A DNA stretch of 64,000 nt from positions 1 through 64,000 of the forward strand of contig DASSMA010000049.1 in the NCBI GenBank assembly GCA_035689115.1. The letters run 5' to 3'. The DNA is from JAHFUS01 sp035689115. Its GTDB lineage: Bacteria; Actinomycetota; Acidimicrobiia; Acidimicrobiales; GCA-2861595. The notes beneath the pieces are model-generated. The model saw only the letters and a list, made by a program, of their open reading frames with translations. It did no database searches and was not told the DNA's origin. Position 1 is the first letter of the stretch; each line of letters opens with the position of its first letter. Below, piece by piece: positions 56,697 to 64,000 of the stretch. A program made the position numbers and the translations under genes.

Positions 56697-58417
56697 TGCT
56701 GCGGACCGACTACTGCGGGTCGCTGCGCGAGGACGACGAGGGCCGCGCCGTGAGCGTGTGCGGGTGGGTGGCCAGCCGGCGGGAGCACGGCCAGCACCTG
56801 GCCTTCGTCGACGTCCGCGACCACACCGGCGTCGTGCAGTGCGTCGTCGACGGCTCCATCGACCTGCGCTCGGAGTACGTCGTCCGCATCAACGGCACGG
56901 TGCGCCGTAGGCCGGCGGACAAGGTGAACCCGAACATCGGCACCGGCGAGATCGAGGTGGGCGACTGCGGGGTCGAGGTGCTGTCGGTCGCCGAGCCGCC
57001 GCCGTTCCCCGTCACCGACCGCATCGACGCCGACGAGAACGTGCGCCTGCGCCACCGCTACGTCGACCTGCGCCGGGAGAAGATGCAGCGGAACCTGCGG
57101 CTGCGGGCGCGGGTGAACAGCGCCGTGCGCCGGGCCATGGAGGCCCAGGGCTTCGTGGAGATCGAGACGCCCATGCTCATCGCCTCCACGCCCGAGGGTG
57201 CCCGCGACTTCGTCGTGCCGTCGCGGCTCAAGCCGGGGTCGTTCTTCGCCCTGCCCCAGAGCCCCCAGCTGTTCAAGCAGCTGTGCATGGTGGGCGGCGT
57301 CGACCGCTACTACCAGATCGCCCGGTGCCTCAGGGACGAGGACCTGCGGGCCGATCGCCAGTTCGAGTTCCTCCAGCTCGACGCGGAGATCTCCTTCGCC
57401 GGCCAGGACGACGTGATCGGCTTCATCTCCGCCGCCGTCGCCGCCGCTGCCGAGGAGGCCACCGGCACGGCGCCGGAGCCGTTCGCCACGATGACGTGGG
57501 GCGAGGCCACCGAGCGCTACGGCACCGACAAGCCCGACACCCGCTTCGGCATGACGCTGGTCGAACTCACGGACACCTTCTCGGACACGGGGTTCAACGC
57601 CTTCAAGGCGCCCGCAGTCAAGGGCATCCGGGTGCCGGGCGCCGGCGACCTCACCCGGTCGCGCCTCGACGCCCTCACCGACAAGGCCAAGCAGTTCGGC
57701 GCCAAGGGCCTGGTGTGGATGCGGGTCGGCACCGAGCAGGCCCTCGACTCGCCGGTCGTCCGCTTCCTGTCCGACAAGGAACAGGCCGGCGTGGCCTCGG
57801 CCATGGAGGCGGAGCCGGGCGACCTGCTGCTGCTGGTGGCCGACGAGCGCCGCAAGGTCAACCACGTGCTCGGCCTCCTCCGGCTGGAGCTGGGGCGGCC
57901 GCCGGTGAACGAGGGCGGGTTCCACTTCCTGTGGGTCACCGAGTTCCCGCTCTTCGAGGGCCTGGGCGACGACGGGAAGCCCATCCCCGCCCACCACCCG
58001 TTCACCATGCCCCACCCCGACGACGTCGACCGCCTGGAGTCCGACCCGCTCTCGGTGCGTTCGCAGGCCTACGACCTGGTGCTCAACGGGTGGGAGCTGG
58101 GCTCGGGCAGCGTGCGAATCCACCGCCGGGACGTGCAGGAGCGGGTGCTGGGCCTCCTCGGCATCGGTCCCGAGGAGGCGCAGATCCGCTTCGGCTTCCT
58201 GCTCGACGCCTTCCGCTACGGCGCCCCGCCCCACGCCGGCTTCGCCTTCGGCCTCGACCGCCTCGTCGCCCTGCTGGCCGGCGAGGAGAACATCCGGGAG
58301 GTCATCGCCTTCCCCAAGACCCAGTCGGGCGCCGACCCGCTGACCGGCGCCCCCACCCCGCTCGAGCCGGCCCAGCTGGCCGAGCTCGGGATCCGCGTCC
58401 TGCCGCCCAAGGCGTAG
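56696..58417 (+). CDS. aspS: Aspartyl-tRNA synthetase, possibly nondiscriminating
   Basis: 573 residues. OB anticodon domain (CGWVASRREHGQHLAFVDVRDHTG), class II motifs (RHRYVDLRREKMQRNLRLRAR; CLRDEDLRADRQFEFLQLD; GFAFGLDRLVALL), bacterial GAD insertion (about 290-410), and KTQSGADPLTGAP. The His in RREHG corresponds to the position where, as I recall, His marks enzymes that also charge tRNA-Asn and Leu marks specific ones. If so, GatCAB must convert Asp-tRNA-Asn. Confidence 0.95.
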   Translation: MLRTDYCGSLREDDEGRAVSVCGWVASRREHGQHLAFVDVRDHTGVVQCVVDGSIDLRSEYVVRINGTVRRRPADKVNPNIGTGEIEVGDCGVEVLSVAEPPPFPVTDRIDADENVRLRHRYVDLRREKMQRNLRLRARVNSAVRRAMEAQGFVEIETPMLIASTPEGARDFVVPSRLKPGSFFALPQSPQLFKQLCMVGGVDRYYQIARCLRDEDLRADRQFEFLQLDAEISFAGQDDVIGFISAAVAAAAEEATGTAPEPFATMTWGEATERYGTDKPDTRFGMTLVELTDTFSDTGFNAFKAPAVKGIRVPGAGDLTRSRLDALTDKAKQFGAKGLVWMRVGTEQALDSPVVRFLSDKEQAGVASAMEAEPGDLLLLVADERRKVNHVLGLLRLELGRPPVNEGGFHFLWVTEFPLFEGLGDDGKPIPAHHPFTMPHPDDVDRLESDPLSVRSQAYDLVLNGWELGSGSVRIHRRDVQERVLGLLGIGPEEAQIRFGFLLDAFRYGAPPHAGFAFGLDRLVALLAGEENIREVIAFPKTQSGADPLTGAPTPLEPAQLAELGIRVLPPKA

Positions 58418-58469
58418 CACCCGTCAAGCGCCCCCCCGAGGCCCATAGGGCCGAAGGTCCATTCCGCGG

Positions 58470-58500
58470 TACGAAACCCGCACCTGGTGCGGTTTTCGTA
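58470..58500. terminator. Hairpin between aspS and the A/B array
   Basis: ACGAAA-C-CCGCACC pairs with GGTGCGG-T-TTTCGT with one mismatch. It lies 53 nt after the aspS stop, between convergent units. The T-run is short, so termination is plausible but not certain. Confidence 0.45.
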
Positions 58501-58510
58501 ACACGGAACC

Positions 58511-58543
58511 GAAGAGCCGGGGGCCGGTGCTGACGCGGGCCAT
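58511..58543 (-). pseudogene. Remnant of an A gene start (A0) at the edge of the array
   Basis: ATG 58543 and the next ten codons (MARVSTGPRLF) match the start of gene A1 (MARVSAGPRLF at 60039), with the same 2-nt gap from the preceding B stop. After that the homology ends. It marks the left boundary of the tandem array. Confidence 0.65.
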
Positions 58544-58545
58544 CG

Positions 58546-59220
58546 CTACAGCGCCAGCGCGCAAAGCGGTGCCGCCGGGCCGCAGACCGGCGACACCACC
58601 CTGCCCGGCCACCACAGCCATGTAGCGGCAGCGACGACGGTCGCCAGGGTCAGCGCCTTCTGCCTCTCCTTCTCGGCCGCGATCGCGCCATCCACCGGCG
58701 CGAGCACCGCCGTAGCCGCCCTCGTGCCCGCCGGCGCTTTCGCCTTGCCAGTGACGCGCGGCGACGTCGGCGGAAGCCTGATGTCCTTGCTGAGGCGGCT
58801 CAGGCGCTCGCCGGTCTCCTCCGCGAGTGTCCGCAACTGGCGTCTCGCTTCGCCCTTCGCCGCCGCAGTCGCCGCTGGGTCGGCGATGACGGCCTTCAAC
58901 CGGGTCACCTGGGCCGCTTCTCGGGTGAGGCGCAGCGCCTTGGCGCGCTGCCGGTTCGGGAAGTCGTTGCGCCGATCCGGAGTGGGAGAGAACCGTCGCT
59001 CCTCGGCCAGAATCCGGGCCCGCCGGCGCAGGTCTGGGGCCTCGGACGCCAGCCACACCTGCACCCGGGCGGCCAGGGCGGCGGCCTCGCTCGGGACGCG
59101 AGCGGCGCCGGCACCCCAGGCCGCCCGCACCTGGAGGCGCCGAAGCTCGGCTGCCGCGGCATCGAGGGCGCCGGCCAGGCGGAGGAGGGAGTCCGGGTCA
59201 CCGCCGACAGGCTCGAACAT
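58546..59220 (-). CDS. Array gene B1: helical protein with hydrophobic C-terminus (intact copy)
   Basis: 224 residues from ATG 59220. The N-terminal 80 residues (GGDPDSLLRLAGALDAAAAELRRL, AAWGAGA, then PSEAAALAARVQVWLASEAPDL) form a helix-turn-helix hairpin like WXG100/LXG secretion domains, although the exact W-x-G triad is not kept. A basic, helical middle follows. The last 35 residues are hydrophobic (LATVVAAATWLWWPGRVVSPV) and end CGPAAPLCALAL. It resembles a contact-dependent effector with a membrane-active end, but no toxin family was identified. The upstream MEYNET codons belong to the promoter. Adjacent to A1, its possible immunity partner. Confidence 0.65.
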   Translation of the reverse strand: MFEPVGGDPDSLLRLAGALDAAAAELRRLQVRAAWGAGAARVPSEAAALAARVQVWLASEAPDLRRRARILAEERRFSPTPDRRNDFPNRQRAKALRLTREAAQVTRLKAVIADPAATAAAKGEARRQLRTLAEETGERLSRLSKDIRLPPTSPRVTGKAKAPAGTRAATAVLAPVDGAIAAEKERQKALTLATVVAAATWLWWPGRVVSPVCGPAAPLCALAL

Positions 59221-59226
59221 AGTTTC

Positions 59227-59255
59227 ATTGTATTCCATGCCGCAGGTCCCGGCAA
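59227..59255 (-). promoter_or_regulatory. Promoter of B1
   Basis: On the minus strand TTGCCG (59255-59250), 17 bp, TACAAT (59232-59227), then six nt to ATG 59220. Conserved at the other B copies. Confidence 0.65.
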
Positions 59256-59259
59256 GAGC

Positions 59260-60039
59260 TCAGCCGAGGGCGCCCTCCCGGAAGGGGAGGTCGTTGTCGG
59301 GGTCGAACCACTCCACCGTCCCATTGGGGTTGAGCTCGAACAGCTGGCCGAACACCTCGTCGGCGGCGCGGCTCACCAGGGTGGACGAGTGGGTGTCGAA
59401 GACATAGTCGACGTTGACTGTCCGCACGTGCACGGTCTCGCCGTTGTCATTCACCTCGTCGACGTCGTTGCGGAGGGCGATGTCGGTCGCCCGCGTTCGA
59501 GCCTCCTCGGCGCCATGCGCCTGGACGACCAGGATGACCTCCTCGACGAAGCGGTCCTCGTCGCCGACCGTCCACGTCCGCCACACCTTGACGCCGAACC
59601 ACCGCTCCTCGTCTTCATTGAGATACAGGCCCGACGGCGGCAGGAACGGGTCGTCGTAGTCTTTTTCGTGGGCGGCGGTGGTGGGCGGCTGCACGAGGCG
59701 GTCGGGATCGTAGAAGTCGAGCCACTCGCCCTCGACCACCGGGTACAGGTGGGAGAGCACGAGCGGGTCGTCGACGAAGTCGTCGAGCGCGTCGCGGCCG
59801 GTGTCGAAGACGTGGTCGACGCCGAGGGACTGGATGAGGACCCGCCAGCCGTGGCAGGTGGTCGGGCTCCCGTTCTTCTTGCGGAGGCGGACCCATCCCC
59901 GCGCCGCCGCCTCCTCCGGCGTGTCGGCCCGGATGAGGTAGACGCACAGCTCGACGTGGTGGACGCCGTAGACCTTGGGGACCCACGTCGTCCAACCGGT
60001 GACGGTGAAGAGCCGGGGGCCGGCGCTGACGCGGGCCAT
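59260..60039 (-). CDS. Array gene A1: tandem DUF4288-like protein (intact copy)
   Basis: 259 residues from ATG 60039, 2 nt after the B2 stop. It consists of two related halves. Half 1: HHVELCVYLIRADTPEEAAARGWV ... VDHVFDTGRDALDDF ... WLDFYDPDRL. Half 2: RFVEEVILVVQAHGAEEARTRATD ... VDYVFDTHSSTLVSR ... TVEWFDPDNDL. Each half resembles DUF4288, a small domain often met near polymorphic toxins. Soluble and very acidic (cytosolic). Likely function: immunity to the B product. Gene order and copy decay fit, but no experiment is implied. Two further copies are degenerate. Confidence 0.65.
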   Translation of the reverse strand: MARVSAGPRLFTVTGWTTWVPKVYGVHHVELCVYLIRADTPEEAAARGWVRLRKKNGSPTTCHGWRVLIQSLGVDHVFDTGRDALDDFVDDPLVLSHLYPVVEGEWLDFYDPDRLVQPPTTAAHEKDYDDPFLPPSGLYLNEDEERWFGVKVWRTWTVGDEDRFVEEVILVVQAHGAEEARTRATDIALRNDVDEVNDNGETVHVRTVNVDYVFDTHSSTLVSRAADEVFGQLFELNPNGTVEWFDPDNDLPFREGALG

Positions 60040-60041
60040 CG

Positions 60042-60741
60042 CTACAGGGCCAGCGCGCACAGAGGCGCCGCCGGACCGCACCCCGCGGACAGTGCCTTGC
60101 CCGCCCACCACAGGCCGGTGCCCACGGCGGCGAGGGTCGTTGCTTCCGCTGCCTTCTTGGCGGCCTCCTTCTCGGCCGCGTTAACCCCCTCCACCGGCGT
60201 CTCCGCCGCTGCCTCGCTCGGCGTCGCCTTCTTCGCTGCTGCGGCCTTCTTGGCGGCCTTGCGCCTTCCGAGTGGCCTTCGGCGACTTGGGCGGTGGTTT
60301 GGCATCCCTGCTCTGGCGGTTCCGGCGGTCGTCGTTCTCCTTCTCGAGCGTCCTCAGCTGCTCGCTCGCTGCATCCTTCGCCGCCTCGGTTGCCGCCGGG
60401 TCCCTGATGACGGCGTTCAGCCGCTCGACCTGGGCCGCCTCGTCGGTGAGTCGGAGACGGTTGCGGCCCCGCTGGCTGGCCATGCCGAACTTCTGGTTCG
60501 GATCGAACAAGTAGCGGCGGTCCTCGGCCAGGATGCGGGCGCGCCGGCGCAGGTCGCCGGCTTCGGACGCCAGCCACACCTGCACCCGGGCGGCCAGGGC
60601 GGCGGCCTCGCTCGGCACGCCCGTTGCGCCCGCGCCCCACGCCGCCCGTACCTGGAGGCGTCGAAGCTCGGCCGCCGCCGCGTCGAGCGCGCCTGCCAGG
60701 CGGAGGAGGGAGTCCGGGTCGCCGCCGACGGGCTCAAACAT
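60042..60741 (-). pseudogene. Array gene B2 with a frameshift
   Basis: Starts like B1 at ATG 60741 (MFEPVGGDPDSLLRLAG). The first 150 or so codons are in one frame; the end (AEATTLAAVGTGLWWAGKAL ... CGPAAPLCALAL, stop at 60042) is in another. The switch lies near 60255-60270, where AAGGCG-C-AAGGCC has one extra base relative to a continuous Lys/Ala-rich frame. It is either a real indel, a sequencing error in a repetitive GCC/AAG tract, or, less likely, programmed frameshifting. Confidence 0.65.
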
Positions 60742-60747
60742 TGTTTC

Positions 60748-60776
60748 AGTGTATTCCATACACAAGGTCGTGGCAA
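60748..60776 (-). promoter_or_regulatory. Promoter of B2
   Basis: TTGCCA (60776-60771), 17 bp, TACACT (60753-60748), six nt to ATG 60741. Both hexamers are identical to the orphan promoter at 9347-9375. Confidence 0.65.
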
Positions 60777-60780
60777 GACC

Positions 60781-61429
60781 TCAGCCGAGGGAACCCTCAC
60801 GGGAAGGGGAGGTCGTTGTCAGGGTCGAACCACTCCACCGTGCCGTCGGCGTAGAGCCCGAACAGCTGGCCGAAGACCTCGTCTCCGATCCGGCTCACCA
60901 ATGTGTCGCAGTGGGCCTGGACGGCCAGGACCACCTCCTCGAGGAACCGGTCCTCGTCCCCGACGGTCCACGTCCGCCACACCTCCACGCCGAACCGCCG
61001 CTCCTCCTCGCCGACGAGGTACGTCGTGCACTCCGGAAGAAAGGCGTCGCCGTACCACTTCTCCGTGTCGGCCGCGGTGGGCGGCTGCACCAGCCGCTCC
61101 TTGTCGTAGAAGTCGATCGAGCCGTCGTCGCCAACGATGGGGTAGAGGTGGGAGAAGACGAGGGGGTCTGCGGCGAAGTCGTCGAGCGAGTCGCGGCCTG
61201 TGTCGAAGACGTGGTCCACGCCGAGTGCCTGGATGAGGACCCGCCACCGTCGAGAGTCGATGGGACCCCCTCCTTGCTCCGGAGCCGGGCCCATCCGCGC
61301 GCCGCCGCCTCCTCGGGCGTGTCTGCCCGCACCAGGTGGACGCACAGCTCCACGTGGTTGGAGCCGTGGACCTTGGGGATCCACGTGGTCCAGCCGGAGA
61401 CGGCGTGTGCCGGTGCCGATGCGTGCCAT
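60781..61429 (-). pseudogene. Array gene A2, degenerate
   Basis: Relative to A1 it shows at least two frameshifts in the first 60 codons (the VSGWTTWIPKVHGSNHVELCV stretch is in another frame from both MARIGTG and WRVLIQALGVDHVFDTG), an in-frame loss of about 45 residues between VQAHC and DTLVSRIGDEVFGQLF, and a one-base change near the end that stops translation after NDLPF. Confidence 0.7.
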
Positions 61430-61432
61430 CGC

Positions 61433-61832
61433 TCAGCTGAGGACGCCCTCCCGGAAGGGGAGGTCGTCGTCGGGGTCGAACCACTCCACCGTGCCGTCGG
61501 CGTCGAGCCCGAACAGCTGGCCGAACACCTCGTCGTAGATCCGGCTCACGAGGGTGGCGGAGTGTGTGTCGTAGACGTAGTCGACTTCGACCGTCCGTAC
61601 GTTGACGACCTCTCCTCGGTCGTTCACCTCGTCGGTGTCGTGGCGGAGGCCGAGATCGGTGGCCCAGCCGCTGGCCTCGGCCGAACCACCGCTCCTCGTC
61701 GGTGTGGAGGTACGACCCGGACCCGGCAGGAACGGATTCAGTCGATGCCGCGGCCGTCGACGACGGGATACAGGTGCGAGAAGATGAGGGGGTCGATGAC
61801 GAAGGCGCCGAGAGCCCACGCGGCGCAGGCAT
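61433..61832 (-). pseudogene. Array remnant B3/A3: B promoter and start fused to a decayed A copy
   Basis: ATG 61832 follows the B-type promoter, but after a few codons the DNA matches the middle of A: AFVIDPLIFSHLYPVVDG ends at a stop, then a shifted frame, then RHDTDEVNDRGEVVNVRTVEVDYVYDTHS through FDPDDDLPFREGVLS to the stop at 61433. It is the right boundary of the array and is probably the product of deletion between units. Confidence 0.65.
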
Positions 61833-61838
61833 TCTTTC

Positions 61839-61868
61839 AATGTATTCCATTCAGACCACGTGGCGCAA
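61839..61868 (-). promoter_or_regulatory. B-type promoter at the array edge, overlapping the rarA promoter region
   Basis: TTGCGC (61868-61863), 18 bp, TACATT (61844-61839), six nt to ATG 61832. It is divergent from the rarA -10 box at 61874-61879, so the two transcripts start within about 60 bp of each other. Confidence 0.5.
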
Positions 61869-61873
61869 GCGAG

Positions 61874-61879
61874 TAGGCT
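61874..61879 (+). promoter_or_regulatory. -10 box (TAGGCT) of leaderless rarA
   Basis: Nine nucleotides before GTG 61889. Confidence 0.4.
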
Positions 61880-61888
61880 CCCCCGACG

Positions 61889-63187
61889 GTGCCGAGCCCC
61901 CCGGACGACCTGTTCGCCGCCGCCCTCGAGGAGCGGCTGGCCAGGCAGGCGCCGCTGGCCGACCGGATGCGTCCGAAGGCGCTCGACGAGGTGGTGGGCC
62001 AGGAGCACCTCCTCGGGCCCGCGGCGCCGCTGCGGGCCCTGATCGACGCCGACCGCATCTCCTCGCTGATCCTCTGGGGCCCGCCGGGGACGGGGAAGAC
62101 CACGCTGGCCCGCCTCATCGCCGGCGCCACCAGCCGGCAGTTCGTGGCCAAGTCGGCGGTGACGGCCGGCGTGAAGGACGTGCGGGATGTGATCGACGGC
62201 GCCCGCCGGCGGTTGGCCGAGCACGGCAGGGGGACGATCCTGTTCCTCGACGAGGTCCACCGCTTCAACAAGGCGCAGCAGGACGCGCTGCTCCCGGCGG
62301 TGGAAGACGGCACCCTCACCCTCATCGGCGCCACCACCGAGAACCCCTTCTTCGAGGTCAACGCCCCCCTGCTCAGCCGCTCGACGCTGTTCCGGCTGGA
62401 GCCCCTCACCACCGACCACCTGCGCACGGTGGTGCAAAGGGCGCTCGAGAGCGAGGGGCGGGTGGCGAGCGACGAGGCGATCGCCTTCCTGGTCGACGTG
62501 GTGGAGGGCGACGCCCGGGCCGCCCTCACCACCCTGGAGGTGGCGATAGCCCTGGCCGGCGAAGCCCCGGTGGAGCTGGGCCACGTGGAGGCGGCTCGCA
62601 GCGCCCGCGCCCTGCGCTACGAGCGCGACGACCACTACGACCACGTCAGCGCCTTCATCAAGAGCATCCGGGGCTCGGATCCTGACGCCGGCCTGTACTG
62701 GCTGGCCCGGATGCTGGCGGCCGGCGAAGACGCCCGCTTCATCGCCCGGCGCCTGGTGATCCTCGCCAGCGAGGACGTGGGGATGGCCGACCCGCGTGGC
62801 CTCCTCGTGGCCGACGCGGCGGCCCGGGCGGTGGAGTTCGTGGGCCTGCCCGAGGCCCAGCTGAACCTGGCCCACGCGGTGGTGTACCTCGCCACCGCCC
62901 CCAAGTCGAACCGGGTCACCGCCGCCCTGGGCGCCGCCCAGGCCGACGTGCGGGAGCGCCCCGCCGGCGGCGTGCCCTCCCACCTCCGGGACGGCAGCTA
63001 CAAGGGGGCCCGCACCATCGGCCACGGCGTCGGCTACGACTATCCTCACGACGACCCGAGGGGATGGACCCCCCAGGAGCACCGGCCCCCGGAAACTGCC
63101 GGGCGCGTCTACTACCGGCCGTCCCCCCACGGCGAGGAACCGGAGGTCGAGGAGCGCATGCGAGCGATGCGAGGGGAGCAACAGTGA
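61889..63187 (+). CDS. rarA: Replication-associated recombination protein A (RarA/MgsA)
   Basis: 432 residues. AAA+ ATPase: RPKALDEVVGQEHLLG, Walker A LWGPPGTGKTTLARLI, Walker B TILFLDEVHRFNKAQQDALLP, LIGATTENPFFEVN, then the RarA C-terminal tetramerisation region (DHYDHVSAFIKSIRGSDPDAGLYWLARML and ASEDVGMADPR). Acts at stalled replication forks. GTG start; its TGA overlaps the next GTG (GTGA). Confidence 0.94.
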   Translation: MPSPPDDLFAAALEERLARQAPLADRMRPKALDEVVGQEHLLGPAAPLRALIDADRISSLILWGPPGTGKTTLARLIAGATSRQFVAKSAVTAGVKDVRDVIDGARRRLAEHGRGTILFLDEVHRFNKAQQDALLPAVEDGTLTLIGATTENPFFEVNAPLLSRSTLFRLEPLTTDHLRTVVQRALESEGRVASDEAIAFLVDVVEGDARAALTTLEVAIALAGEAPVELGHVEAARSARALRYERDDHYDHVSAFIKSIRGSDPDAGLYWLARMLAAGEDARFIARRLVILASEDVGMADPRGLLVADAAARAVEFVGLPEAQLNLAHAVVYLATAPKSNRVTAALGAAQADVRERPAGGVPSHLRDGSYKGARTIGHGVGYDYPHDDPRGWTPQEHRPPETAGRVYYRPSPHGEEPEVEERMRAMRGEQQ

Positions 63188-63543
63188 GCGGTGGGGAGAT
63201 CGCCGCCCTGATCGCCTCGCTCGCCCTCCTGGTGCTGGCCATCGGGCTGCTGTTCGCCCTCTCGTCGCTCACCCAGACCCTGCGCTCGGTGCGCGGCGCG
63301 GTGGAGGAGCTGCGCCGGGAGACCGTGCCGCTGGTGGCCAACCTGCGGGTCACCGTCGACCAGGCCAACACCGAGCTGGTGCGGATCGACGGGGTCATGG
63401 ACCGGGCCGAGAGCATAGGGTCCACCGTCGACGCCGCGTCGCGGCTGGCCTACCTCGCGCTGGGCAACCCCGTGATCAAGGTCCTGGCCCTGGCCGCCGG
63501 CACCACGCGCGCCGCCCGCCGGTTCCGTCGACGGGAGGATTGA
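63184..63543 (+). CDS. DUF948-like membrane-anchored coiled-coil protein
   Basis: 119 residues from GTG 63184. One N-terminal helix (IAALIASLALLVLAIGLLFAL), then heptad-like sequence (LTQTLRSVRGAVEELRRETVPLVANLRVTVDQANTELV) typical of DUF948, and a second weak hydrophobic stretch near VIKVLALAAGTT before an Arg-rich end. Position between rarA and alaS is common in Actinobacteria. Function unknown. Confidence 0.82.
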   Translation: MSGGEIAALIASLALLVLAIGLLFALSSLTQTLRSVRGAVEELRRETVPLVANLRVTVDQANTELVRIDGVMDRAESIGSTVDAASRLAYLALGNPVIKVLALAAGTTRAARRFRRRED

Positions 63544-63550
63544 GCGGCCG

Positions 63551-63796
63551 GTGTTCAAGCGGCTGTTCTGGCTGGTGGTCGGCGCTGGCTTCGGGTTCGG
63601 CGTGAGCTTCTGGGTGATGCGCACGGTGCGGGAGCGCCTCGAGCGGATGTCCCCCGACCGGATGTCGGCCGACATGGCCAACGCCGTCCGCGACTTCGGC
63701 CGCGACGTGCGGGCCGCCATCTCGGAGGGGGCATCGGCCATGCGCGACAAGGAGGCGGAGCTGCGGCGGCAGATCGAGTCGACACCGGGCGGATGA
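63551..63796 (+). CDS. Small membrane-anchored protein upstream of alaS
   Basis: 81 residues from GTG 63551. One helix (LFWLVVGAGFGFGVSFWVM) followed by an amphipathic charged tail (RERLERMSPDRMSADMANAVRDFGRDVRAAISEG). Similar short proteins are found between the DUF948 gene and alaS in related genomes, as I recall. Role unknown. Confidence 0.75.
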   Translation: MFKRLFWLVVGAGFGFGVSFWVMRTVRERLERMSPDRMSADMANAVRDFGRDVRAAISEGASAMRDKEAELRRQIESTPGG

Positions 63797-63824
63797 GGCT
63801 GCGCCGGTAGGCTCCGGAAAAGCT

Positions 63825-64000
63825 ATGGACGCCGAGTCGCTCCGCAAGACCTTCACGTCCTACTTCGTCGACCGGGGCCACACGCTCGTCCCGTCCCTCG
63901 GCCTGGTACCGCACCATCCACGTGCCCCGTTGTTCACCAATGCCGGGATGAACCAGTTCCTCCCGGTCTTCCTGGGCGAGGAGCCGCCCTCGTACCCGAG
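63825..64000 (+). CDS. alaS: Alanyl-tRNA synthetase, N-terminal part (cut by window end)
   Basis: The 58 visible codons read MDAESLRKTFTSYFVDRGH, then VPHHPRAPLFTNAGMNQFLPVFLGE, the unmistakable AlaRS start (class II motif 1 region). ATG 63825 follows GGAAAAG; TAGGCT lies at 63808-63813. The gene continues beyond the window. Confidence 0.95.
   Translation, partial: MDAESLRKTFTSYFVDRGHTLVPSLGLVPHHPRAPLFTNAGMNQFLPVFLGEEPPSYP

Noticed and set aside
58424..59056. Forward- and reverse-shifted frames over B1
   Set aside because: Only the end of the 58424-59056 frame is informative, as the A0 remnant; the rest is an off-frame reading of B1.

Overview
The window is about 64 kb of very GC-rich, gene-dense DNA with short spacers, many GTG/TTG starts and many 1-4 nt stop/start overlaps. 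It suggests an actinobacterium, probably of class Acidimicrobiia. Evidence: a mycothiol ligase-like gene (16429), an F420:NADPH oxidoreductase (15591), phosphatidylinositol mannoside genes (30034, 30738, 35101), a DUF222/13E12-type HNH gene remnant (102-916), and a secreted protein with repeated GYWLVASDGG-type blades (36754) of a kind I associate with Acidimicrobiia. The class assignment is inference.

Layout. 1-916: end of an unidentified gene and a 5'-truncated HNH endonuclease gene. 1015-8205 (minus): probable copper/cell-wall operon, in transcription order a cupredoxin/beta-propeller protein, a multicopper oxidase, a CopC-CopD fusion, an amidase and two small proteins. 8348-11692: small genes (deleted GNAT, STAS, DUF6197-like, SRPBCC) and a candidate small RNA. 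11698-17550: aldehyde dehydrogenase, LytM peptidase, orphan NuoF-like protein, F420 reductase, mycothiol ligase-like protein. 17540-20582 (minus): EfeO-like lipoprotein and EfeU iron permease behind two DtxR/IdeR-like palindromes, then a FetAB-type ABC exporter.

23316-58417 is a housekeeping backbone: thrS, HIT, EF-G-like, pgsA, acyltransferase, pimA-like, lemA, htpX, pdxS, pdxT, yebC, ruvCAB, queA, tgt, yajC-secD-secF, apt, rel, hisS, aspS. The order thrS-HIT-pgsA-acyltransferase-pimA-pdxS-pdxT-yebC-ruvCAB matches what I recall of the mycobacterial chromosome, with lipoproteins, metalloproteases and a GH15 gene inserted. A DUF559/AbiEi-type gene between rel and hisS has large near-identical palindromes at both ends. 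58511-61832 is a decaying tandem array of a two-gene module, A (duplicated DUF4288-like protein) and B (helical N-terminus, hydrophobic C-terminus), with one intact copy of each. The window ends with rarA, two small membrane proteins and the start of alaS.

Most unusual: (1) a 59-codon DUF1059-type gene at 34847-35026 (minus) with UGA at an expected Cys position and a SECIS-like hairpin 15 nt downstream, so a candidate selenoprotein; (2) the A/B array with its conserved promoters; (3) the palindrome-bounded DUF559 gene; (4) a promoter-terminator pair with no gene between; (5) three likely CTG starts; (6) a 22-codon ORF linking secD and secF by ATGA overlaps on both sides; (7) TANNNT boxes 6-9 nt before many start codons, indicating widespread leaderless mRNAs. 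No tRNA, rRNA, CRISPR array or complete insertion sequence was recognised.
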